Made by a program: the position numbers and the translations under genes. The notes below the pieces were generated by a model. It was not told the origin of the DNA. It was given only the letters and a program-made list of their open reading frames with translations, and searched no databases. From Mya arenaria (taxonomy: Eukaryota; Mollusca; Bivalvia; Myida; Myidae), in contig NC_069135.1 in the NCBI RefSeq assembly GCF_026914265.1, positions 16,918,406-16,982,405 of the forward strand: a stretch of 64,000 bases of DNA. Reading direction: 5' to 3'. Each line of letters starts with the position of its first letter. Position 1 is the stretch's first letter. Shown here piece by piece: positions 48,801 through 60,700 of the stretch.

Positions 48801-50384
48801 ATTTATTTGATAAAAAACATATTGCTTTTTAATCGCTCTGTGCATGTGTAAAAACTAAAATAAACAAAAATATGTATAATATAATGAAAACTGCAGGGAC
48901 AAGCCCATTAGTCGAACAGTAAAAAATAGGCCCTGTTAAGGGGTACACGTCAAGGACCCAAACAACAATGAACTAGAGACACAAACATTGTTACACCACT
49001 TCTTAAATCATAAGTTTCACTTTTTGTTTTATTACTGAATTTTACATAGAATGACACTTGCCTGGAAAACTGTGATAATGTGATGTCTGCATTAAAATTA
49101 AGCACGGCTAAAATAGCGTATTTATACATACATAGTTTAGTCGCACATGACATTCCAGAGAGTGTTTATGTGGATTTTTTCAATTTACTCCAATTCAAGT
49201 ACACACATGCATGATATGATTGAAATAATAAAAACATTTCGCAACGTTGCCTTACAAACATCTTTTTAAGCATTATACTTTTGAAATATTTTGGAAAACC
49301 TTTTTCTACTAAGAACTGTAGTACAAAATTGCTGTTTTAGAAATATCAAATACAAGCCGTAGCGTATTTATGAGGAAAACAACAGACATAAAAATCGAGT
49401 TACTACAAAAGTTAAAACTGCCATAGTGTATCTATGCATGCACACGTGGTATAATTCAAAGATTGATCATAACATTAAACGTCTCCGGCAATTTTGAAAT
49501 ACATATACCTGAAATGTTTGTGCTAGAACTACCAGAGTGTATTAATGCATAATATTATCCTTTATGTACTTAACAAATTGTTCAAAGAAGTAATTCCTAT
49601 CTACAAAACTCGCCTATAGTAGTTTTATAAACATTAAAAAAGTAGCCAATACCGAAGATGAAAATTACCACAACCTCCATATCACAGGATTACCATTGCG
49701 CTGTTTTGCATGTGCGTTTACCTACTGATGATTGTCTTAAATCAATTTACTACAACACACGTCTACGGTTTTTCCTACATATGTTCAAAATTCATCATAT
49801 CCGTAGTGTATTAATGAGAGTTTTGTATTTTTCCGAAGTCAACCAGAGCGTAGTTATGCCGATATGTCATATTTATTAATAAGTAAATATTTTAATTGCC
49901 GTTACATAATAAAACAAATAAAATGCATTTTATTGTATCAATGTGTCTATTAAAGGGTTTAAGTAAAAGGAAAAATGTACATTTTCACTAGAACATTACC
50001 TTATTAGGGATAATGTATATGTCACTAATTCGTGAAATGCAAACTTGATTAATAAGGGTGTTATGTTATATAATTTTATGTACTATATAATGTTTGTAAT
50101 TAATTTCTTTAATTGTGTTATAAATTTGTACTGTTTCAAAATTGATAAACATTTTTACCTAATTGCGAACGCATTTTAATCGGGAGATTTAAGTCTCTGC
50201 TTTTAACAAAACATGTACAAGATTATAAAAATAAGCGGTATTCCCACGCTGTACGATAGCGGTAATCAGAAGCCGAATATTTGAGTACGGTTTACACTGC
50301 TGTGGTAGTTCGCCGGTGAATGATAGAGGTAATGGGGACACCCGAATTTAGGGTCTGCATTAGGCGGCTATGGTAGCGGAAAGG
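45811..50384. mobile_element. Decayed piggyBac-like DNA transposon, copy 2 only
   Basis: The empty site in copy 1 (gtgaaatatagcactg near 14325) shows that 45811-50384 is an insertion. Ends are inverted repeats with a small gap: cctttcgaataccgctaccg continuing to gccgcctaatgcagacc on the left; ggtctgcattaggcggct then ggaaagg on the right. ATAT flanks both sides (45807-45810, 50385-50388), which reads as a 4-bp target duplication. The flank is palindromic, so TA with one extra terminal base is also possible. Inside, about 46790-46850 reads HQYISVDEAMIKCHGHHSRI, close to the conserved piggyBac block around a catalytic Asp (SVDEAMIKFKGR-type). A second stretch near 47360-47470 has spaced Cys pairs and CVVCRGHPAC, like a piggyBac C-terminal Cys-rich domain. 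The frames are broken between them. Most of the right half is AT-rich filler. Confidence 0.6.
46824..47216 (+). pseudogene. piggyBac-like transposase remnant
   Basis: A 130-codon open stretch, beginning just after the ISVDEAMIK block in a different frame, contains ELPGVLKSKDKSKVDSN and CRELKRKH. These resemble the spacer between the second and third catalytic Asp of piggyBac transposases. The match is by eye only, and the frames are shifted relative to each other. I do not regard it as a functional gene. Confidence 0.4.
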
Positions 50385-50388
50385 ATAT

Positions 50389-52430
50389 AGCACTGATTTT
50401 GAACAAAAAAAATTCAATCAAAGTTTTATGAATAGATCGTGCGACTCCTTTAAGCATAGTTATTGGTGTCTTGATTTCGATGGATGATAAAAGTTAGAAG
50501 TTGTCAGTTAGTTGTATGAAAATCACACAACTTAGTCGAACCTATTAGATTAAGAATATTCATTACAACAAAATGTTGTCTCTGAGGGAATATGAACCAC
50601 TGGAGCTGATGGTGTGTATATGCAAGGATTATTAAACCATGGGTAGGATATCCTTTGGTTTCATGACAACAGTCTTATTAAATTGATTTTTTCCCATAAA
50701 GTCTATTAAAAAGCAGTCAGACTTCGAAGTAATGTGAGATATTCATAACATTTTACCTAAGTTTTGATTTGGAGATGGGGACTCTTTGCTTAAGATATAC
50801 TTTTTTGTGGGATAACATGATATGCAAGACTGGGATGGATAAAGTTACAAAATCTGATAGTGCCATGTTTTAAAGCGTGGTCATATATTTTGTTATTGTT
50901 TGTTTTATTTTGTTATTAGTAAACTGTAAATCAAGGTATGATTAGATTGATGTTTGTTGTTACAAAAATAAACGTAGTCAACGTCCTGTTTATTTCAACA
51001 TTTTCATACAATGTTATTTGCAAAAGTGTTTTTTCTACTTTTGTCAAAAAATGTGTAGTTTGTAACACTTTTAAGAATATGCATGTCTTAAAACTAATAG
51101 ATACACACATACTCATAACATCATGTATATCTCCTGTAGATGTTTCTGCATTTATTGATTAATTTGGACTTATAAATATTTGAAAGGATTTCAACCTGCA
51201 GCCATACTCTTGATTACTTCACTGGTGACAATCTTTTCCAATGATGTACATGCATTTAAGTGCTAAAGAAGCAGTAAATATTTGGTACACAAACTTACCA
51301 CTATATGTACCGGTAAATAGCTCATGTTGTTGATATTATTTTTACATACTTTCAATTAATAAAACGCAAAATCTTATTTTTCTTCATGTTTATTTACGAC
51401 ACCAAAAATAGATGTATTTGTTTAATCCTAGAGAAGAGTTTAGTTGAGACAGTGGAGTAATTACTTTGTTAATTATTTTTACATCTAAAAATATATGTAA
51501 CAAACTAGAAGTAGAATTGTATGATAATTATTTGATCAGAAGTTATTAATCTGGAAATGGGAAATCCTAAGGTGCTTGTAGAAGACAATGCAGTTAAAGA
51601 CCTTGACCATCTCACCCGATCAGCAATTACGCACCTAAATCAGGCACCTGAGTAAAAAAAAATTATATTTGCAATTTATTGAAAAATATTTTTCAAAATT
51701 CTGCTATAAACAATTTGTGAAAGTAGCGCTTCTGCTGTGATGGATTCCTAACCAGTTGAAACCAATTGAAATCTTACTGCTATTCCTTCGGTTAAGTGAC
51801 AGCACATGTCAAAATAAAGAGAGTGGTTTAAAAAGTCATCAATGCTAATTTTCATATTAAAAATATTCGGAAAATTGTACACAGCGTCATTTTGCAGTGC
51901 ATTTCTTTAAAAAAAATATGTACATGTAAGTATGTTCAAAGGTCAAGATCAACCCCAAAGATATTCAAAATTGTTTGCCAAGCTGCAGGTACGGTAAAGT
52001 TTTGTATGTGTTCTTTACTGTAGCAAGACAGTATCTCAAATGGTCATAACTATGGTAATCTAAGGAGAATATTACCAATTGCTAGAAAACTAAGGATTTT
52101 GATTAGTCCAAAATTAAATGCTATTGCTTTAAAAGAACATCAGATAATAATGGTATATGTCGTCGAAGGAGACTATTGGTTTGCAAAACTGTACAAATGG
52201 TTCAAATTTAGTTTCAAATGTAAGAAAGTTTGTCATCAACATATCATGTGATGATCGTCCAACCAACAAAACTAAACAGTAAGTCAATTTTGTATTTTAG
52301 TATTACCCTTTTTCCTGTAGAATTTAAGATTGTTTTTCAAGTTTCTTTCAACAACCAAAGTTTTAGAAGCTTCATTCAATTTTGTCATGCTGTTAACATG
52401 TCATTTAGCTTAAGCAAGTCTTGCTCAGCT
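50389..52430. other. MAEL 3' region and intergenic sequence continued (copy 2)
   Basis: Homologous to 14330-16380. The candidate polyadenylation signal AATAAA is at 50967-50972, about 5.6 kb past the MAEL stop because of the insertion. No exon was seen. Confidence 0.4.
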
Positions 52431-52439
52431 GAAATATGG

Positions 52440-52790
52440 GTGACTTATTGGTCAATAGTTTTTACAATTGGTCAGCTGCAGCGAGTTTTGCTCAGGTCAG
52501 CTAAAATAAGGTCGATTTATTGGTCAAGAGTGATTATAATGGCTCAGCTTCAGCCAGTCATGGTTGGAAGGTTGTGCTTATAATTCAAGTGGTGAAAGCG
52601 AAACGGTTCTATCTTCTTCTTTATTTAATGACACTTAGAACCTTTTCGCATTCACCCCTCGAATTGCTGTTTAACAAGCGATAGCACTGAAAAATGGTGT
52701 TCCTAGACAAGCACAAAACCGGTCGTAAGTCTGTCTCCAACTTGAGACGCCTACCAGTGGCTGCTCGAAATTATTTTGTGTCAGAGGTAA
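52440..52790 (+). promoter_or_regulatory. Candidate promoter with CCAAT boxes and a short first exon (copy 2)
   Basis: Counterpart of 16390-16735. ATTGGTC boxes lie near 52446, 52467 and 52519, and the ATG is near 52694. The 31-codon frame and the CAGAG|GTAACT donor are unchanged, while surrounding positions differ between the copies. Confidence 0.25.
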
Positions 52791-53084
52791 CTTTGGGCTG
52801 CAACACTAGATGTGTGTCCCAGCGCTCAGAACCTATTGGTTATGATTTTATTGTGACAAGAGTGGACTTCTGACGCCATACACTTATTGACTTATAAAAA
52901 CAACAAGCAAATTCGTTGAATTGATATCCCCCGCCTGATTGGGCTAAGACAAGGAATGGAAATCAATTGTTGATGAAATATATATACCAGTATGAGATTG
53001 ATTGCAACTGTTTGAATTAAAAAGAAAAATTGTATATAATGTAACAATTAGAATTGACCAAGAAACCTAGTTTATGACTCAATG

Positions 53085-54365
53085 TTACCCAGTTCTGAAC
53101 TAATCTAAGATTTCATCAAGGCAAACATTCTGATCAAGTTTCATGAAGATTGATCCAGATATATTGCAAAAAATATAGCCTCTAGAGTGTCCACAAGGTT
53201 TTTTTAAGATTTGACCCAGTGACTCATTTTTGACCCCACATGACCTACTAGTTTCAAACTATTCCAAGATTTCATCAAGGCATTCTGATTAAGTTTCATG
53301 GAAATTAAAGCAGATGTATTGCCTCTAGTGTTCCCAAGATTTTTGTAAGATATGACCTAGTGACCTAGTTTTTGACCCATATGACCCACTTTTAAAATGC
53401 AGTCAAAATTTAACCCAAGAGAACATCTGACCATGTTTGAACATAATCTGACCAATCACCACCATAAAATAGTTTTGGACAAGATTTTTGAAATATTTGA
53501 CCTAGTGACATAATTTCTTATCACATGTGACCCAGTTTAAAACATGTCAAAGAGTTCATCAAGTTTCATGAATATAATACCATACATATTGCCTCAAATG
53601 TGTTTCAAAGATTTTTCTAAGATTTGACCTAGTGACATAATTTTTGACCCCATGTGCCCCACTTTTACAAGCGGTCCATATTTCATCAAGGGGTACATCA
53701 TGACCAAGTTTGAACATAATCCGACCAATCATTTCCATTTTGGCCAAAAAAATTCTAAGATTTGACCTTGTCACCTAATTTTCGATTATGTGACCCAGTT
53801 TTAAATAAGTCCAAGAATTCATCAAGGAAAACATTCTGATTAAGTTTATGAATATTTGACCATGTATAATGCCTCTGGTATGTCCCAAAGATTTTTCTTA
53901 GGTTTGACTTACTGACCTAGTTTTTGACCCCATGTGACCCACTATTTTAAGTGGACCATATTTCATCAAGGGGTACATCATGACCAATTTTGAACATAAC
54001 TTGACCAATTATTACCATGATATGGTTCCAGACAAGACTTTTCTAAGATTTGACCTAGTGACCTAATTTTCAATCATGGAAAACATTTGATTAAGCTTCA
54101 TGAATATTTGACCATGTATAATGCCTCTAGTATGTTCCAAAGATTTTTCTAAGATTAGACCTAGTGACCTAGTTTTTGACACCATGTGACCCACTTTTAA
54201 ACGTTGTCGAGATTTGATCAAGGGGAACATTCTGATCAAGTTTGAACAGTTTCTGATCAATGCCTACCAAGATATGGTACCGGACGGACGGACAGAAGGA
54301 CAGAATGACGGACAGACAACGCCAAAACAATTTTGGTTTGGACCATCCATGAGAGACAGACCTTG
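53085..54365. repeat. Dispersed 'gacctagtgacc' molluscan repeat block (copy 2)
   Basis: Counterpart of 17030-18065 with one extra module of about 245 bp (near 53880-54125). It ends in the same ggacggacagaagg run and hairpin. Confidence 0.7.
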
Positions 54366-57300
54366 AACCTATTTTCTTGTGAAATAGGGTTATCATTCTT
54401 TGGCTAAAAACAGTTGACCTGGGGTGAAAATATTGTGCCAAGAATTACCCATGCAAGCACACAAGGCTTAAGGCATTTTTTTGCATGGTTGTACCTATTG
54501 TTTGATACATCGTTCCTGACGAGTTTCTTCTTGTTTAGGGACACCACACTTTTGATAAAAACACTTGTTCGGCTATGATGTAGTGCTGTTAAATCTAATG
54601 TGATATGGACCAAACATTATTATTGATTAAGAATTCTAGGGTATGTTGTCAAATAACCTACAAGTACTCATGTTTAGAAGGATGTGCTAAAACCTGGTAC
54701 CCAGTATTGCCCTGTATCATGTATCAACATCTGATATCAGGCCTCAGGCATTATTGGGTTATGTGAGGCTGTGATATTATCAGATGAAGAAACATCCAGT
54801 ATCACATGATATGTATTGCTTATTGAGAAATACACAAGTAATAATTCCTATGTTCTATTATTTTCAATAAGAAACCCATTTTTAAGATACAAAGACATAC
54901 AACAATACTCATTTGAGGTCATTTAATTCAAAAAGAGTTGAGTAGAAAACATAATGCACATATAATGAGCAGTATGTGAAATTGATGTGTATATAGTTGT
55001 GAAATAGTTATTCAAAAGATCCTTGCACAGTAACTACAACTACTAACTGTCCATGTTTAAGCACTAATATAAAATAAGCCAATGCATAGAGCAGAAGGGA
55101 CAGATTGGAACAGAACATAAAGCATTGCAATGATGCACTTCAAGCAAAAACGCAGTAAATCTTATTCTATTGTACAAATGAATTTGCTCAGAATGATTGA
55201 CTATTGCACATTTATTGTGTGCGTTTACAAATTGAATTGTCAGCTTATACCATAACATAAACAAGTAATTGAATTGATATTAGCTTATACCATAACATAA
55301 ACAAGTAATTGAATTGATATTAGCTTATACCATAACTTGTAGACAAGTGTCAACTCTGCAGAAAACTGAGAAATTAAATTGGCCATAATTGCCATGCTTT
55401 CTGTAAGATACTCAACAATTATGTCAACTTACAGCATGCACATGTACAGTTTATTGTGTTTAACACAAGTGTCACATAAAATTATGTCCCCTAACATAAG
55501 CAGGAATGGATTTTTTTCTAAAAGGAAGACTGTAGCTGTAAAAAAGAAAACAATGAAATATATAATATTCATAATACATTATACATATATACAATTTCTT
55601 CAGGTTTTGTGATACCAAAATGATGGTGTGCTTAATGAATGAATGATTTAGTACTATACATGGTAAATATACTATTCATTAAATATACTAAATTTCTAAG
55701 TTGCCTGAGATTCAACACATATTCTCAAGATGGAATGACAAATCTACAAGTTCATTATTAATTGACAAGCTTGAATGAGAACACATTGTGCAAGTAGATA
55801 TAGTACTGGCAAGACACTTTTGGTGGCCAATAAAAGATAAATTTATCAATTTAATTCCTCCATATTTCAAGTTCAGCATTTCAACTCATTGAGTTCTAGG
55901 TTTGAGATCAAACATTTTATGTGGTTATGTTCATTTCAAAACTATTACTAGTCCCTGTTTAATATAACAAAAGCAATGCCTATAATTGTCTGTTGTTGTT
56001 TTTTCAGTAAGAAGGGGTTTGACTTAACAATTATTAAAGCCAAAATTAAGGACGCTGCTACCACAAGTGCATATAGTTTCTGGCACCATGTGTTCTAAGT
56101 TGCATCCCAATATCTTAAATGGTTGATGGACAAGGTTTAATGTCACCGACTTAGAAAAGTGTGTGCCCAGACTGGGGATCAAAACCATGTCCCTCTGCTT
56201 ACAAGCCAGGTGCTCTACCAACTGAGCTTACCCGCCTGCATTTCTCACATACTCTCTGATGTGTGGGAGTCAGAACTTTGACAAAGCTTTTGTAGACAGA
56301 TAATGCAACACCAATACCATCCAAATACTATGACTACTATTTTTCAAAAACAGATGAGCAATATTTGAAAATTGTGTGTGTGACAATATGAGGTCATGTA
56401 ACAAACTGCATGAAACAGGTTTTTAGGACAACCTTCATTTTGAACTTAGTCAGCAAAGTACATTAGTAGCATTTAGTGAATTTATGACTAGGAATATGAC
56501 ATGGAATCAGAGTTTTTAAACACACTTACAAACTATTTCCAAAAAATTGTTTGTAAAACTAAAATAAAAATCTAGATGTCCCTAAACATACATGTATTTA
56601 TAAACTATTGTATTGTTGCATGACAGTCATATAGTCAGTACATTATTCTTTTGGCAAAATCATTCAAATTCTTAAACAAAGTTTAAATCTCTACTCTTAC
56701 TAGGATTTTTACAACACGCTGTTAACACATAAATAGATTCATAAATATTCTGCCCCCATTTCATGGAATTTATACATAGTTGATAAATACTTAAAACATG
56801 TACTTACAGTGGTGTGAAGTTTTACATGTCAATTAAAACTAAAGGAAATTGCAGGAGTTCATTCTTTACAAACTTCTGTGTTAAGTATTATTAAACACAT
56901 TATAGAAATAAATATATTAAATGCAAGTAGTATTAAAGTAAAATGAGGAATTAAAGTGACATCAAAGTCATAGCACTGGAACAATAGACATTTGTAGAGA
57001 GGGGATTCAACAGACATTGTTATTATGCAGGTTAAATAGTACACTGTATATGCACATTCAATATGGTGGGGATGGCACACATCAGTGGAAGTGTTCAATG
57101 TGCAAATGACACCAGTGTATCATGTTTAAACAATTCAGGAATAAATGAAATTAATAAGCTAAGAAGTTTTAAACAAATCGGAGAATCTAATCTAAGAAAC
57201 TACACAATGAAACTACTGATGGATTCTAATTAATAACAATATATGTGAATGCTTAATGCATAGTAAGTGTGAGTGGTGAATATATTGCAGTGCAAGTTGC

Positions 57301-57788
57301 CTTGAGGTATGGAGACATTATACGTTTAATATGTACATCTATATGTTTGTAAGAAGTTTATGAACATAAATGAATACATTCAAAATATTTGTCATAAATG
57401 ATAACATATCTATGAAATAAATGTTTAACAGTGCAAGCAAGACCTCAATTCATTATCCACATAACAATATAACTGTTCTCTCCAAATGTAAATAAACAAC
57501 TTACAAAATAATGTAACACATTATATAACATGATATGTATTTTAATGACAAAATGGAATCCTTTAAACTGTTTGATTGATATTATAAAACCTTAATGTAT
57601 ATAATGAACATCGCATACATTTACAATTCTTACTAACAATATGATATTTACAATATAAAAATAGTTAACTATACTACATTAAATGTAAGTACATGGCTTC
57701 ATAGTTAACAATATGGAATGTAGCATTCTGAAATGATGACATATAAAATCGTACAGTATTCATTTGCCCTTAGCATTGAGGTGGTTAT
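54366..57788. other. AT-rich intergenic or receptor 3'-untranslated sequence (copy 2)
   Basis: Counterpart of 18066-21448. It contains the SINE-like element (56016-56238) and a 41-bp tandem unit (agcttataccataacataaa) duplicated relative to copy 1. No gene was recognised. Confidence 0.4.
56016..56238 (-). repeat. tRNA-derived SINE-like element (copy 2)
   Basis: Same element as 19683-19905, with a tRNA-like head (gcgggtaagctcagttgg) on the minus strand. It was carried along by the large duplication, so it is older than that event. Confidence 0.6.
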
Positions 57789-60700
57789 TTATAGATCAGT
57801 GACAGATCGAGGTTTATAAAGTGGTCTAGGGGCCGGGACCGGGGCACCACTTTTGTCGAACTTTGAGCGCTCATCATTGTATTCCCCGTACCCTTTCCTG
57901 TCATCATGGAAACTTTGGTCGTCTGGCTCGTCATAATTGGTCGCTCCTCGACCTTGATCATCATATTTGTCATCATATCTAATAAAGAAGTAAAAAAACA
58001 TGTGATTTATTATTTGCATATTTCTATAAAAAATGTTTGAAAAAAATGTCAACACATAATTTTTTTTAATTAAGCTCTATGTTTTTATCATATGAATTTG
58101 CTTATCTAATCTTTCTGTCTCAACAATTCATACCTTTCTTTAGAAAAATAGCGTAAATGTTTAAAGCAAAGAATTTTGGTTAAGACTTTCAAAAACAGGT
58201 CAGATGATAATATACATAATACTGCAAGCAAACTGCCTCGTACCTATCTCTGTCTTTCCTAGCATAACCTCTGTCATCATAGTCGTCATGACGATCATCA
58301 TCATGATCATCTCGGTAAGAGTCCCTGTCATTATCATCTTGGTATGAATCACGATCATTGTCACGATAATAGTCTCTATCATTATCCCGATTATAATCGT
58401 CCCTATATGAGTCTCTGTTGTAATCCGAATTCCTGTAATCGTCATATTTTCCATCTCTGTCCGCATCATCGCGAAGGTATTCCCTTTCTTTTTCATCACC
58501 ATAGTCATCATAGCTGAAATAAAAACATATAAGGGTATTGAGAACATATTTTTCACTGAATTAATCATTAGCTTTGCCTTAGCTTTTAACAGCTTGTTTG
58601 CAAATTATGAGTTTGGTTCCTGTTAAAATAAAAATTTTCTTCTATATTTTTATTTGTAAAACAAAAGAATGTTATTTTTTTACAAAAGAATTTATCTTCT
58701 ATAATACTTGTGTGCTCATGGACTTTTACATGTATGAATATTTACAATTTTTAAATAAATGTGTTTTGATACATATTTACATAAGAGTGTTAGTAAACAA
58801 AGAAAACAGAATATGAATGGAACACTTACTGATCTTCCTTGTATCTTTTTCTAAAAAAGAAATAAAAGTTGTTTGAAATAAGAGTGTTGGATAAATTTAC
58901 ATGAATTTTAATGACATGCTTTACTCAAAATAGATCACTCTAACATCATGAGAGTCCACGGTAAATTCTATTATTGGAAGAGCTCTATAAACCTTATTTC
59001 TGGACATTCTTTCCTTTAATTAAGATTCCTGTAGCATGTTTTATGTTGTTTGTTTTATTGTGATGGTTTAAAGTGATTTTCACGTTATTAGGGCAATAAT
59101 ACTAAAAAAAGGATGTGTGAAATGTGAACCAAATGTTTGTAACTGATAAAACAGCAATAGTTTTAGTTAGGCCATATAGTTAATAATTATAAAAAAATAT
59201 AAGAGAAAATGCTCTATTTTTCCATGATATAGTCATATGGCCTTTGACCTCTAAGCATGACCTTGACCTTGAACCAATCTGATTGCAACATGCACTCTAA
59301 AAATCTTCTCAATATGGGATATACATTTCTGGGATTTTGATCTCTTTTTGTGACCTTAAACTTGAACCAAGGGTGGCAACATAAAATCTGTGGTGAAGTC
59401 CCTTTAATTATTGTGATAATTCACAAATGATTAAAATAAATAATGATGTCACAATCTGAACCTTGGGAAACTGGCAAATATATAAAAATTATAAAAAAAG
59501 AACGTTGCGATATTAAAACAATCTACCGCATCCAAGTCATATCATATATTGCTGAATTGGTAGGTGAATGTCACAAAGATAATCTACAGCATCCAAGTCA
59601 AATCAGATATTGTTGAATTGGTAGGTGAATTTCACAAAGATAATCTACAGCATCCAAGTCATATCAGATATTGCTGAATTGGTAGGTGAATTTCACAAAG
59701 ATAATCTACAGCATCCAAGTCAAATCAGATATTGTTGAATTGGTAGGTGAATTTCACAAAGATAATCTACAGCATCCAAGTCAAATCAGATATTGTTGAA
59801 TTGGTAGGTGAATTTCACAAAGATAATCTACAGCATCCAAGTCATATCATATATTGCTGAATTGGTAGGTGAATTTCACAAAGATAATCTACAGCATCCA
59901 AGTCAAATCAGATATTGTTGAATTGGTAGGTGAATTTCACAAAGATAATCTACAGCATCCAAGTCATATCAGATATTGCTGAATTGGTAGGTGAATTTCA
60001 CAAAGATAATCTACAGCATCCAAGTCAAATCAGATATTGTTGAATTGGTAGGTGAATTTCACAAAGATAATCTACAGCATCCAAGTCAAATAAGATATTG
60101 TTGAATTGGTAGTTGAATTTCACAAAGATAATCTACAGCATCCAAGTCAAATCAGATATTGTTGAATTGGTAGGTGAATTTCACAAAGATAATCTACAGC
60201 ATCCAAGTCAAATAAGATATTGTTGAATTGGTAGTTGAATTTCACAAAGATAATCTACAGCATCCAAGTCAAATCAGATATTGTTGAATTGGTAGGTGAA
60301 TTTCACAAAGATAATCTACAGCATCCAAGTCATATCATATATTGTTGAATTGGTAGGTGACTATCACATGGACACTCTACAGCATTGAAGTAATATCAGA
60401 TATTGTTGAATTAGTAGGTGACTTTCATATCAACAATCTTACCTATCATAATCCTCATCGCTATCAGGGTACATTTTTTCATGCTCAGACTTCTTGGCTA
60501 GAAATAGAAATTGAAAATGTATATAATACAAGATAGACAAAATAAGCTTATAAACACATTGCAATAAGTTTATAAACACAACGCTGAATAAGAAAAAAAT
60601 GTTTTACATAATAGTAGTTCAGTTATATTATTGCCAACAGTAAATGAACAATAAGAAAAATCATATTTTTTTATTCTATTTACTATTTATTACCAGATAC

